Made by a program: the position numbers and the translations under genes. DNA of 64,000 bases from Brevibacillus ruminantium (GTDB taxonomy: Bacteria > Bacillota > Bacilli > Brevibacillales > Brevibacillaceae): contig NZ_CP098755.1 of NCBI RefSeq assembly GCF_023746555.1, positions 79,501 to 143,500 of the forward strand. The letters are read 5' to 3'. Of this stretch, positions 54,422-63,206 are shown piece by piece. The notes beneath the pieces are model-generated. The model was not told the origin of the DNA, made no database searches, and was given only the letters and a program-made list of their open reading frames with translations. Each line of letters begins with the position of its first letter. The first letter of the stretch is position 1.

Positions 54422-54466
54422 TTTTGATTTATTTTGATTGTTTATGACTGTTATTTCGGTTATAAT
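54422..54466 (+). promoter_or_regulatory. fru operon promoter with likely FruR operator repeats
   Basis: TTGTTT (54438-54443), 17 bp, TATAAT (54461-54466). TTTTGATT occurs at 54422 and 54432, ten bases apart, over the -35; such direct repeats suit a DeoR-family repressor. The operator role is inferred. Confidence 0.6.
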
Positions 54467-54512
54467 GAGAATCATCCAAGATGATTTTCATCTGGTGTGA
54501 AAGGAGACGATC

Positions 54513-55268
54513 ATGCTTACGCCTGAACGACATCAGCTTATTTTGAGCATGCTCAAAGAAAAAGGAGTTGCCCGGATTCACGAGCTGGTTGAGAGAACCG
54601 GCGCATCTGAATCAACTGTAAGAAGAGACCTGAGTGATCTGGAAGAACAGCGTTTGTTAAAACGCGTTCACGGCGGAGCAGCACTGCTGCAGAACAAGCT
54701 GGAAGAGCCCTCTGTCCAGGAAAAATCAGTGAAATATGAGCGGGAAAAGATCGCGATTGCCAAATATGCGGCCAGTCTGATCGAAGAGAGCGACTCGATT
54801 TTTATCGATGCGGGTACGACGACGCATCATCTGCTTTCTTTTATTCCGCACGAAAATATCGTGGTGGTGACCAATGGCGTAGATATCGCCTTGCAGCTCA
54901 GCAATAGGCAGATCAAAACGATTTTGCTTGGCGGCGAAATGAAAGCGGCTACATTGTCATTGGTGGGTCGCGACGCTTTGAAAACCATCAGCCAATACCG
55001 CTTCGACAAATGCTTTCTGGGGATGAACGGGATCGATAAGCGGCATGGATTGACCACGCCTGATCCAGACGAGGCCCATGTCAAGCAAATGGCTCTTCAG
55101 TATTCGGACCAAAGCTTCGTCCTCTGTGATTCCAACAAGTTTTCCCGCGTCACTTTTGCCAAGGTCGGGGAGCTGGATGAAGCGACCCTGATTACCGATG
55201 ATGGCTTGCATGAAGAAGAGATCCGCGAATACGGAGCATTGACACAACTAAAAGTGGTGAAAGCATGA
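54513..55268 (+). CDS. fruR: DeoR-family repressor of the fructose operon
   Basis: 251 residues: a DeoR helix-turn-helix (TPERHQLILSMLKEKGVARIHELVERTGASESTVRRDL is residues 2-38 region) and a sugar-phosphate-sensing domain with DAGTTTHHL, VTNGVDIAL and LGGEMK. It is first in the operon and overlaps fruK by 4 bases (ATGA). Fructose 1-phosphate is the usual inducer of this group. Confidence 0.9.
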   Translation: MLTPERHQLILSMLKEKGVARIHELVERTGASESTVRRDLSDLEEQRLLKRVHGGAALLQNKLEEPSVQEKSVKYEREKIAIAKYAASLIEESDSIFIDAGTTTHHLLSFIPHENIVVVTNGVDIALQLSNRQIKTILLGGEMKAATLSLVGRDALKTISQYRFDKCFLGMNGIDKRHGLTTPDPDEAHVKQMALQYSDQSFVLCDSNKFSRVTFAKVGELDEATLITDDGLHEEEIREYGALTQLKVVKA

Positions 55269-56182
55269 TTTACACAGTGACCTTGAATCCTTCAATTGAC
55301 TATCACATTTGGATGGACGCCTGGACAGAAAGAGAGATTCACAAGGCGCAGCGAGAACAAAAGGTTGCCGGAGGAAAGGGAATCAACGTCTCCAAGGTAC
55401 TGAACATCCTGGGGATGGAAAGTACGGCTTTGGGTTTTGTGGGCGGTTTTTTTGGCGCCTTTATCCAGCATGAGCTGGAGCAGGAAGGCATCGCTCACAG
55501 GCTGATTCGCACCCGGCAGGAATCCCGCCTCAACATCAAAATCAAGGCGCAATCGGAAACGGATATCAGCGGGACGTCGCCGGCCATTTCGGAAGAGGAG
55601 CTTGCAGCCTTGTACAGCCAGCTTGATGAGTTGACGGCTGATGATTACCTGGTGTTGGCCGGCAGCGTGCCCCGGGGCATCCCGGATACCGTTTATCAAA
55701 GCATCATGAAACGATTGGGTCCCCGCGGCGTGCGGATTTTTCTGGACGCGAGCGGGAAAGCGCTGGCGGACGGATTGGCAGAAAAGCCTTTTCTCATCAA
55801 ACCGAATCATCATGAGCTGGGCGAGTTGTTCGGCGTGGAGATCACCACGCATGAAGAGGCTGTAACCTATGGGAAAAAAGCGTTGGAGGCAGGGGCACAG
55901 CACGTCATCGTCTCGATGGCGGAGCAGGGCGCAGTCTTTGTCAGCCGAGATGGGGTGTACGTCGCTCGTATCCCGAAACAGCCTCCTGTCAATTCCATTG
56001 GAGCAGGAGATTCCATGGTGGCCGGCTTTTTGTATGGATTCACTAGGGGGATGTCCAGCGAGGAAGCATTTCGCTTTGCTGTGGCAGCAGGCAGTTCCAC
56101 TGCTTTATCGGAAGGCTTCTGCACGCACGAGAAGATTCGAGAAATATCTCCGAAGATCACGGTGACAACCGTGGAAGGGTAA
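55265..56182 (+). CDS. fruK: 1-phosphofructokinase
   Basis: 305-residue PfkB-family kinase: TLNPSIDYHIW, AGGKGINVSKVL, and the catalytic base in NSIGAGDSMVAGF. It converts fructose 1-phosphate, made by the adjacent PTS permease, to fructose 1,6-bisphosphate. Confidence 0.94.
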   Translation: MIYTVTLNPSIDYHIWMDAWTEREIHKAQREQKVAGGKGINVSKVLNILGMESTALGFVGGFFGAFIQHELEQEGIAHRLIRTRQESRLNIKIKAQSETDISGTSPAISEEELAALYSQLDELTADDYLVLAGSVPRGIPDTVYQSIMKRLGPRGVRIFLDASGKALADGLAEKPFLIKPNHHELGELFGVEITTHEEAVTYGKKALEAGAQHVIVSMAEQGAVFVSRDGVYVARIPKQPPVNSIGAGDSMVAGFLYGFTRGMSSEEAFRFAVAAGSSTALSEGFCTHEKIREISPKITVTTVEG

Positions 56183-56194
56183 GGGGGAGTACAC

Positions 56195-58144
56195 ATGTCA
56201 AAACCCATTCGCATCGGTGATTTGTTGAAAGAGGATACCATCGTTCTGGCGCTTGCGTCCTCTACCAAGGAAGAGGTGCTGGACGAGTTGATCGCCAAGC
56301 TGGATGAAGCAGGGCGGTTGAACAGCAGGGACGAAATGAAACAAGCGATACTCGCCCGCGAAAATCTGAGCTCGACCGGAATCGGCGAGGGAATCGCCAT
56401 CCCTCACGCCAAGTCGGCAGCAGTTAAAACTCCCAGCATTGCATTTGGCTTTTCCAAAGAGGGGGTCGACTTCGATTCCCTGGACCAACAGAAGGCGCAT
56501 CTGTTTTTCATGATTGCTGCCACGGAAAACGCCAATCAGGCGCATCTGGAAACACTGGCTTTGCTCTCCCAGATGCTGATGGATGAAGGTTTTCGAGAAA
56601 AGCTTATGACTGCGGGATCAAAAGAAGAGATTCTGGCCATCATCGCAGAGAAGGAGCGCGAGATTGAAGGAGAACAAGAGAAGCAAGAAGAGCGAGAAGC
56701 ACGGGCGGAGCAAGCGCGACAGTCTTTGGCAAAAGAGAGTACGGAGCCTGCTGCAAGAGACCGGGTGGTTGCCGTAACGGCGTGTCCTACCGGTATTGCC
56801 CACACCTATATGGCTGCGGATGCCCTGAGGAAAAAAGCAGAGGAAATGGGCATTGCTATCAAAGTGGAGACGAATGGCTCAGGCGGAGTGAAAAACCGGC
56901 TGACAGCAGAGGATATCGAGGAGGCTGCCGCTGTCATCGTCGCCGCTGACAAGCAGGTAGAGATGGAGCGATTTGCCGGAAAAATCGTCATCGAGGTTCC
57001 GGTCGCAGAAGGAATTCGCCAGCCTGACGTCTTGCTTGAACGTGCAGTGAAGCAGCAGGGCAAACGATACCAGGGAGGCAGAGCTCAGGCTCAGCCGGAT
57101 GGTGAGTCCAAAGAGAAGCAGGGAGCAAAACAGTTTGCCTTTTACAAGCATCTGATGAATGGCGTGTCCAACATGCTGCCCTTTGTCGTCGGCGGCGGGA
57201 TTATCATTGCGCTCAGCTTTATGTTTGGCATTAAGGCCTCTGATCCGAATGACCCGACGTTCCATCCTTTTGCCAAGGTATTGATGGACATCGGAGGCGG
57301 GTCGGCATTTGGCCTGATGATCCCGGTTCTCGCCGGATTTATTGCCAAAAGCATCGCAGATCGTCCCGGTTTTGCCCCCGGTATGGTGGGCGGGATGCTG
57401 GCTGCTTCCAGCGGTGCCGGATTCCTCGGCGGACTCATCGCCGGGTTCCTGGCGGGTTATCTCGTGCTCGGCTTGAAAAAGCTGTTCAGCGGACTGCCGC
57501 AATCACTAGAGGGCATAAAACCGATGCTGCTCTACCCGTTGCTCGGGACGCTGCTCACTGGTCTGGTCATGATTTACGTGATATCCGAACCGTTGGCCCT
57601 GGTAAATACAGCGCTCGGTGACTGGTTGAAAAACCTGAACCAGGGGAATGCCATCCTCCTGGGCGCTATTCTCGGGGCGATGATGGCGCTTGATATGGGA
57701 GGACCGTTTAACAAAGCGGCATTCACCTTCGGGATCGCGATGATTGCAGAAGGAAATTACGGTCCCCACGCGGCCATCATGGCAGCGGGGATGACTCCGC
57801 CGCTGGGATTGGCCCTGGCAACCACGCTGTTCCGCAAGAAATTCAGCGCGGAGGAACGACAGGCCGGCAAGACGGCATACCTGTTGGGGGCCTCTTTCAT
57901 TACAGAGGGGGCGATCCCGTTTGCGGCTGCTGACCCGACTCGTGTGATTCCTTCCATCATGGCAGGCTCTGCCGTGGCGGGCGGGCTGTCAATGTTCTTC
58001 GGTTGTACCCTGCCGGCACCGCATGGAGGCATCTTCGTGCTTCCAGTCATCGGCCACCCGGGAATGTACGTCCTTTCCATTTTGGCCGGTACGATCATTA
58101 CCGCATTGATGGTCAATCTTTTAAAGAAGGAAGCCGTCAAGTAA
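56195..58144 (+). CDS. fruA: fructose PTS permease, EIIABC fusion
   Basis: 649 residues in A-B-C order. The EIIA phospho-His is H71 (GIGEGIAIPHAKS), the EIIB phospho-Cys is C197 (VTACPTGIAHTYM), and the EIIC membrane domain starts at about 310 with some nine segments. It takes up fructose and releases fructose 1-phosphate. It starts 12 nt after fruK. Confidence 0.96.
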   Translation: MSKPIRIGDLLKEDTIVLALASSTKEEVLDELIAKLDEAGRLNSRDEMKQAILARENLSSTGIGEGIAIPHAKSAAVKTPSIAFGFSKEGVDFDSLDQQKAHLFFMIAATENANQAHLETLALLSQMLMDEGFREKLMTAGSKEEILAIIAEKEREIEGEQEKQEEREARAEQARQSLAKESTEPAARDRVVAVTACPTGIAHTYMAADALRKKAEEMGIAIKVETNGSGGVKNRLTAEDIEEAAAVIVAADKQVEMERFAGKIVIEVPVAEGIRQPDVLLERAVKQQGKRYQGGRAQAQPDGESKEKQGAKQFAFYKHLMNGVSNMLPFVVGGGIIIALSFMFGIKASDPNDPTFHPFAKVLMDIGGGSAFGLMIPVLAGFIAKSIADRPGFAPGMVGGMLAASSGAGFLGGLIAGFLAGYLVLGLKKLFSGLPQSLEGIKPMLLYPLLGTLLTGLVMIYVISEPLALVNTALGDWLKNLNQGNAILLGAILGAMMALDMGGPFNKAAFTFGIAMIAEGNYGPHAAIMAAGMTPPLGLALATTLFRKKFSAEERQAGKTAYLLGASFITEGAIPFAAADPTRVIPSIMAGSAVAGGLSMFFGCTLPAPHGGIFVLPVIGHPGMYVLSILAGTIITALMVNLLKKEAVK

Positions 58145-58166
58145 ACATAAAAGGAGTGGTAGCACC

Positions 58167-58427
58167 ATGTTGACGAAATCTTTCACTATCCAAAATCCAA
58201 GCGGACTGCATGCACGTCCTGCCTCCCTATTTGTCCAGAAGGCGACGTCCTACCCCTGCAACATCTATGTCATCAAAGGCACCAAGAAGATCAATGGGAA
58301 AAGCATCATGGGTTTGATGACGCTGGGAGCCGCCAAGGGTGATGAAATTATTCTGGAAATTGACGGAGAAAGGGAACAGCAGGCGATGGACGAACTGGGC
58401 AGCTTGCTTGAAGCGGTCCACGAATAA
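58167..58427 (+). CDS. ptsH: HPr phosphocarrier protein
   Basis: 86 residues with H15 in PSGLHARPAS and S46 in INGKSIMGLM. Ser46 is the HPr-kinase site used for CcpA-dependent catabolite repression in Bacilli, so this is likely a regulatory as well as a transport HPr. It lies 22 nt after fruA. Confidence 0.95.
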   Translation: MLTKSFTIQNPSGLHARPASLFVQKATSYPCNIYVIKGTKKINGKSIMGLMTLGAAKGDEIILEIDGEREQQAMDELGSLLEAVHE

Positions 58428-58442
58428 GTAAGGGGCGATCAC

Positions 58443-60167
58443 ATGATTATCCAAGGTATTGCGGCTGCACCGGGCATTGTCATTGGACGTGCGCTGGTAA
58501 AAAAGAACGACCAGCTTCGTTACGAGCGCCGGACCGTCGGTGAAACAGAGAGTGCCGCAGAAGTGGGAAGGTTTCAGCGCAGCGTGCAAGCATCGCTTCA
58601 AGAGTTGGAAGCCATTCAGGAAAAAACGCGGCTCGGCATCGGGGAAGAAGAAGCGAAAATCTTCGAGGCACACCAGTTGTTTCTGCAAGATCCGGATTTT
58701 ATCGGCAGTATCGAGGAAAAGATCAGAGGGGAAGGCGTCAATGCCGAAGCAGCACTGGAAGAGGTGCGGGATCAATTCGTTCTCTTGTTTGAGAGCATGG
58801 AGAATGAATACATGCGGGAGCGTGCCGCCGACCTCCGCGATGTGAGCCAGCGCGTGTTGCGCAATCTCTTGGGGGTAAAGGAAGACGCCGAGTCGGGCTT
58901 TTCCGATCCGATGGTTCTGGTCGTCCATGATTTGACCCCTTCAGATACTGCTCAGTTGGATCGGGAGAAGGTAAAAGGATTCTTGACTGATATCGGGGGG
59001 CGCACCTCCCATTCGGCTATTATGGCAAGGACGATGGAAATACCGGCAGTGGTCGGATTGTCCACGGTCACGGAGCAGGTACAGACCGGGGACCTGGTGA
59101 TTGTGGACGGACTGGAAGGAAAGGTACACATCAAGCCGGACCCGGATCTGATCCAGGCCTATGAGGAAAAACAGCGTCAGTATGCGGAGAAAAAAGAGAC
59201 CTGGAATCGTTTGGTCCATGAATCGACGGTGACGAAAGACGGAAAGCGTGTAGAGCTGGCTGCCAATATTGGCAACCCGCAAGAGGCCGCGCAAGCCCTG
59301 GCGAGCGGTGCGGAAGCCGTTGGCCTGTTCCGAACGGAGTTTCTCTATATGGGCAGGGACCAGTTCCCCACGGAGGACGAACAATTTGAGGCGTACAAGG
59401 CGGCTGCCCAGGCCATGGGCGGTAGGCCGGTCGTGATTCGGACACTGGATATCGGCGGGGACAAGGAGCTTTCCTATCTGTCTTTGCCCAAAGAGCTGAA
59501 CCCGTTTCTCGGCTATCGCGCGATTCGTCTCTGTCTGGATCGCCCCGAGCTGTTTCGGACGCAGCTGCGTGCCTTGCTCAGAGCCAGTGTGTATGGAAAC
59601 ATCAAGATTATGTATCCGATGATCGCGACGCTCGGGGAGCTGCGCCGGGCCAACCGTATGCTGGAGGAAGCCAAGGAAGAGCTGCAGCGCAACCAGATTC
59701 CGTTTCAAACAGATCTTAAGGTCGGTATCATGATCGAAGTGCCGGCAGCAGCCATGATCGCCGATCAACTGGCGAAGGAAGTCGATTTCTTCAGCATTGG
59801 CACCAATGATCTGATCCAGTATATGATGGCTGCCGACCGGATGAATGAGCAAGTCTCGTACCTGTATGATCCCTACCATCCAGCCGTACTGCGGATGATC
59901 AGGCAAGTGATTCAGGCCGCCCATCAGGAAGGGAAATGGGTAGGGATGTGCGGTGAAATGGCAGGCGAAGAGGCTGCGATTCCGATCTTGTTGGGACTTG
60001 GTTTGGATGAGTTCAGCATGAGTGCCGTCTCGATCCTGCGTTCGCGTCATTTATTGAAGCAACTGGATCACAGCGAGATGCGCGCGGTTGCCGAACACGT
60101 TCTTTCCATGGAGAATGGTGAAGAAATCAGAGCGTATATAAAAGAGCAGGTTCTCTCCAAGCTGTGA
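58443..60167 (+). CDS. ptsI: PTS Enzyme I
   Basis: 574 residues: N-terminal HPr-binding domain, phospho-His H190 in GGRTSHSAIMARTMEIPAVVG and a C-terminal PEP-binding barrel (GLFRTEFLYMGR, FSIGTNDLIQY, GMCGEMAG). It draws phosphate from PEP for all PTS sugars. It is the last gene of fruR-fruK-fruA-ptsH-ptsI. Confidence 0.97.
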   Translation: MIIQGIAAAPGIVIGRALVKKNDQLRYERRTVGETESAAEVGRFQRSVQASLQELEAIQEKTRLGIGEEEAKIFEAHQLFLQDPDFIGSIEEKIRGEGVNAEAALEEVRDQFVLLFESMENEYMRERAADLRDVSQRVLRNLLGVKEDAESGFSDPMVLVVHDLTPSDTAQLDREKVKGFLTDIGGRTSHSAIMARTMEIPAVVGLSTVTEQVQTGDLVIVDGLEGKVHIKPDPDLIQAYEEKQRQYAEKKETWNRLVHESTVTKDGKRVELAANIGNPQEAAQALASGAEAVGLFRTEFLYMGRDQFPTEDEQFEAYKAAAQAMGGRPVVIRTLDIGGDKELSYLSLPKELNPFLGYRAIRLCLDRPELFRTQLRALLRASVYGNIKIMYPMIATLGELRRANRMLEEAKEELQRNQIPFQTDLKVGIMIEVPAAAMIADQLAKEVDFFSIGTNDLIQYMMAADRMNEQVSYLYDPYHPAVLRMIRQVIQAAHQEGKWVGMCGEMAGEEAAIPILLGLGLDEFSMSAVSILRSRHLLKQLDHSEMRAVAEHVLSMENGEEIRAYIKEQVLSKL

Positions 60168-60186
60168 GGACGTGCAGGAAGCACAG

Positions 60187-60229
60187 GAGGGTTGCTGCGG
60201 CCTGGATTCGGGCAGCTTGCAATCCTTTT
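60187..60229 (+). terminator. possible terminator after ptsI
   Basis: AGG.GGGTTGC pairs partly with GCAA.TCCT over a GC-rich centre, then four T. Modest quality. Confidence 0.5.
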
Positions 60230-60230
60230 G

Positions 60231-60260
60231 GTATGTTTCCTCCCCACCCTGTCGATACTG
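60231..60260 (+). promoter_or_regulatory. possible forespore promoter of yabS-yabT
   Basis: GTATG (60231-60235), 18 bp, GATACTG (60254-60260), five of seven matches to CATnnTA. The same GTATG -35 precedes fin. yabS and yabT are forespore genes in B. subtilis. Confidence 0.4.
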
Positions 60261-60300
60261 GTTAGCAAATAACAGGCAAGGCAGAATGGGGAGATGAAAA

Positions 60301-61062
60301 GTGAAAGAAGCAACATTGCGACAAATTTTGGTAGTGACGGACGGCTGCTCCAACTCTGGTTTAAGTCCGGTGGCGGCGGCTACGTTGGCACGCGAACAGG
60401 GAATTACGGTAAATGTCATCGGGGTCATTGAAAAAGGAGACATGGGCGAGCAGGGCGAGAAGGAAATCCGCGAGATGGCAGAGGCAGGGGGCGGCCTGTT
60501 TGACATCGTCTATCCCCAGCAACTGGCCCAAACAGTGCAGATGCTGACGCGCAAGGCCATGACGCGGACGATCCATCAGGTGGTCAGCAAGGAATTGAAA
60601 GAGATTTTGGGCGATTCTGCCATGGAAGGCTTGGCCCCGGAAAAACGGGTACAGGTAGCAGGAATGGTGGATGATCTGGGGGAGCGCAGCCGACTTGATG
60701 TCGTGATGCTGGTCGATTCCTCCGGTAGTATGAAGCCAAAGCTGTCGGCTGTCCAGCAAGCCATCCACGATTTCAGCATCAGCCTGCGTTCCCGCAGTGG
60801 CCAAAGTCGAATGGCTGTTTGTTCATTTCCTGGGAAACAAAATCATCTCGATGTCCGTATCCCGTGGACAGAACAAGTGGAGCAGGCCCATCAGCTCACG
60901 TCCGGCCTGACGATGAGCGGAATTACGCCCACAGGTCCAGCGATTATTGAGGCAATTGCGTTGTTTGAGCATATCCAGCTCCCGGCGAATTTGCGTGATC
61001 GCTATGGGTATGACGAGACAGAGGATGACGATCGGGGCAGCCTGAAGGACCATGTCTTTTAA
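60301..61062 (+). CDS. yabS: YabS, von Willebrand factor A domain protein
   Basis: 253 residues. The second half is a VWA domain with the MIDAS motif DVVMLVDSSGSMKPK and TPTGPAI; the first half has a VTDGCSNSG stretch like a second, partial VWA fold. Function unknown; paired with the kinase yabT, whose start lies 11 bases inside its end. GTG start. Confidence 0.9.
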   Translation: MKEATLRQILVVTDGCSNSGLSPVAAATLAREQGITVNVIGVIEKGDMGEQGEKEIREMAEAGGGLFDIVYPQQLAQTVQMLTRKAMTRTIHQVVSKELKEILGDSAMEGLAPEKRVQVAGMVDDLGERSRLDVVMLVDSSGSMKPKLSAVQQAIHDFSISLRSRSGQSRMAVCSFPGKQNHLDVRIPWTEQVEQAHQLTSGLTMSGITPTGPAIIEAIALFEHIQLPANLRDRYGYDETEDDDRGSLKDHVF

Positions 61063-61984
61063 TCGGGCGATCCCCAGCTTGCCCCGCCAATTTAGCGGCA
61101 AGTGGAATCAAAAAACGTACCACGTCCTGCGGGAGCTGGGCCGTGGTGCGAACGGGGCCGTGTATTTGGCTTCACAGGGGGGAGTTCCGCGCGCTGTCAA
61201 AATTGGAGCGGAAGGCATGGATATCCTCATGGAGGTCAATGTACTGAAACATTTGCAGCAGGGGCGAAACGACCGCACATCAGTGGCTCCGTTGCTGTGC
61301 GATGTGGACGATCTGCGGATTGAGGGGAAAAGCTGCACGTTTTACTCCATGGAATATCTGGATGGCGAGCAATTGAATCAATACGTTCAGCGGAGGGGTG
61401 CCGACTGGGTGCCCGTGCTGATGATTCAACTGCTCTCCAGGCTCTCTGTGCTGCATCGCTACGGGTGGGTTTTCGGGGACTTAAAACCGGAAAATGTCAT
61501 GGTAACCCATACGGATAGCCAGGTGAGGCTGATTGATTTTGGGGGAGTAACCAAAATCGGCAATGCCGTGAGACAATTTACCGAAGAATACGACCGTGCT
61601 GCCTGGCTCGCAGGAGATCGGCGGGCAGAGGCCGCTTACGATCTATTCTCTCTGGCGGTCATGACGGTTCGCTTGGCGACTCGGCCAGAAGATTGGAAGA
61701 GTTTACAAGTAGAGAGACGTCATACTACCCTGCTCTGTGATATAATACGGAACAACGACAGCCTTTATCCCTATCGTCATCCGCTCGTCAAGGCCCTGCA
61801 CGGCCAATACGCCACAGCGGAGGAGATGAAGAGTGAGATGATTGCGATTGTGCAGAAAGGTTCAGTTGGCACACGCAAAAAGAAGGCGTCTGGCTCCGGC
61901 GCTGCCGGCATCTGGATTGGCGGTTTCTTTGTCGCATCCATGCTGCTGCTGGCTGGAACACTGTATTACGCATGGTTGATGTGA
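61052..61984 (+). CDS. yabT: YabT, Hanks-type Ser/Thr kinase with C-terminal membrane anchor
   Basis: 310 residues: glycine loop LGRGANGAVYLA, invariant Lys in AVKIG, catalytic loop FGDLKPENVMV and IDFGG. A C-terminal hydrophobic segment (about 286-308) anchors it, with no extracellular PASTA repeats. B. subtilis YabT is DNA-activated, phosphorylates RecA and others, and supports spore development. The catalytic arginine of HRD is replaced (VFGD), as in non-RD kinases. Confidence 0.93.
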   Translation: MSFNRAIPSLPRQFSGKWNQKTYHVLRELGRGANGAVYLASQGGVPRAVKIGAEGMDILMEVNVLKHLQQGRNDRTSVAPLLCDVDDLRIEGKSCTFYSMEYLDGEQLNQYVQRRGADWVPVLMIQLLSRLSVLHRYGWVFGDLKPENVMVTHTDSQVRLIDFGGVTKIGNAVRQFTEEYDRAAWLAGDRRAEAAYDLFSLAVMTVRLATRPEDWKSLQVERRHTTLLCDIIRNNDSLYPYRHPLVKALHGQYATAEEMKSEMIAIVQKGSVGTRKKKASGSGAAGIWIGGFFVASMLLLAGTLYYAWLM

Positions 61985-61999
61985 GGGGTGTGGCAAGCA

Positions 62000-62749
62000 G
62001 TGTCCTCTGACCTGGTGATGGATACATGCCTGTTGGCAGGTGAAATCATGTTGAAAAACGGCGGCGAAACGTATCGTACGGAAGAGACGATGTCCCTGAT
62101 CGCAAGGGCGGCCGGTATGGACTCGGTAAACAGTTCAGCGACGCCAACCAGCATCATTTTGTCTTTTCGGACAAATGGGCAGGATCATACCCGTATGGTT
62201 CGCACGCCGAGCCGTACGATTAATCTAAACAAAGTAACCCTGGCCAACGACGTTTCGCGCCGGTTTGTTTCTGGAAAGATCACGCTTTTGGAAGCCTATC
62301 ATTTATTTGAGCAGATTGACCGGGGAAAACCTGTCTATCCGAGATGGCTGCTGCATATGGCGGCTGGCATTGCCAGCGGCTCTTTTTCCATGCTTGCCGG
62401 CGGGTCATGGTACGACCTGCTTCCTTCTGTTTTGGCAGGCTTAACGGTAAATCTCAGTCTACAATTTTTCGAAAAGTTTCTACGCATGAAATTTTTTACA
62501 GAATTTATGTCCGCATTGCTTGGGGGATTGTTTGCATTCCTGAGCGTAACGATTTTCCCTCAGCTTCATTTTAGCATCTTGATTATCGGTGCCATGCTGC
62601 CCCTTTTCCCTGGGATTGCGATTACCAACTCGCTTCGGGATTTGATTGCCGGAGATCTGGTAGCCGGTGTCTCACGCGGGGCGGAAGCGCTTTTGACGGC
62701 ACTTTCCGTTGCAGTCGCAACAGCTATTACCCTATGGTTCATGAGGTGA
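62000..62749 (+). CDS. ThrE-type threonine/serine exporter family protein, N-terminal half
   Basis: 249 residues (DUF1212 type): a soluble N-terminal domain with NGGETYRTEETM and SVNSSATPTSIILS, then five membrane segments (about 110-249). GTG 62000 lies 9 nt after GAGGGG; GTG 61988 overlaps that site. With the next gene it makes up a complete ThrE-like exporter split in two. Substrate inferred from the family. Confidence 0.85.
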   Translation: MSSDLVMDTCLLAGEIMLKNGGETYRTEETMSLIARAAGMDSVNSSATPTSIILSFRTNGQDHTRMVRTPSRTINLNKVTLANDVSRRFVSGKITLLEAYHLFEQIDRGKPVYPRWLLHMAAGIASGSFSMLAGGSWYDLLPSVLAGLTVNLSLQFFEKFLRMKFFTEFMSALLGGLFAFLSVTIFPQLHFSILIIGAMLPLFPGIAITNSLRDLIAGDLVAGVSRGAEALLTALSVAVATAITLWFMR

Positions 62750-62756
62750 CGCGCAA

Positions 62757-63206
62757 ATGGTACTGTTGAAAGGATTGGGATTAAGCCTTTTGTCCTCGAT
62801 GGCCTGGGGATTGCTGTTTAATGTGCCGGTGCGGACGCTCTTGGCCTGCGGTTTCGCCGGATTGACCGGTTGGCTGGTCTTTGCGCTGTTGCCTCTTTTT
62901 GGGGCGGAGGTCATTTTATGCACGTTTGTTGCGGCTACGGTTGTCTCGATGCTCAGTCAGATGCTCTCGATCTGGCTGAGGGTGCCGTCCACCAATTTCA
63001 GTGTTGCCGGCATTATTCCGCTGGTTCCCGGATCTCTCGCCTATAAAGCCATGCTCGCATTTGTAAATGGAGAATATATTAATGGACTCACCCTGGGGAT
63101 GCAAACGGCCATGGTAGCAGGGGCCATCGCATCTGGTCTGATTTTGGGAATTTCTGTATTTACCATTTGGAGGGAAACCCGCCATGCTCGAAAGCGTGCG
63201 CAATAA
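62757..63206 (+). CDS. ThrE-type exporter family protein, C-terminal half
   Basis: 149 residues (DUF3815 type) with four to five membrane segments and the conserved PSTNFSVAGIIPLVPGSLAYKA. It starts 7 nt after its partner and overlaps tilS by 23 bases. Confidence 0.85.
   Translation: MVLLKGLGLSLLSSMAWGLLFNVPVRTLLACGFAGLTGWLVFALLPLFGAEVILCTFVAATVVSMLSQMLSIWLRVPSTNFSVAGIIPLVPGSLAYKAMLAFVNGEYINGLTLGMQTAMVAGAIASGLILGISVFTIWRETRHARKRAQ

Noticed and set aside
58941-60050. 369-codon open frame on the minus strand
   Set aside because: It lies wholly inside ptsI on the opposite strand and has no recognisable domain.
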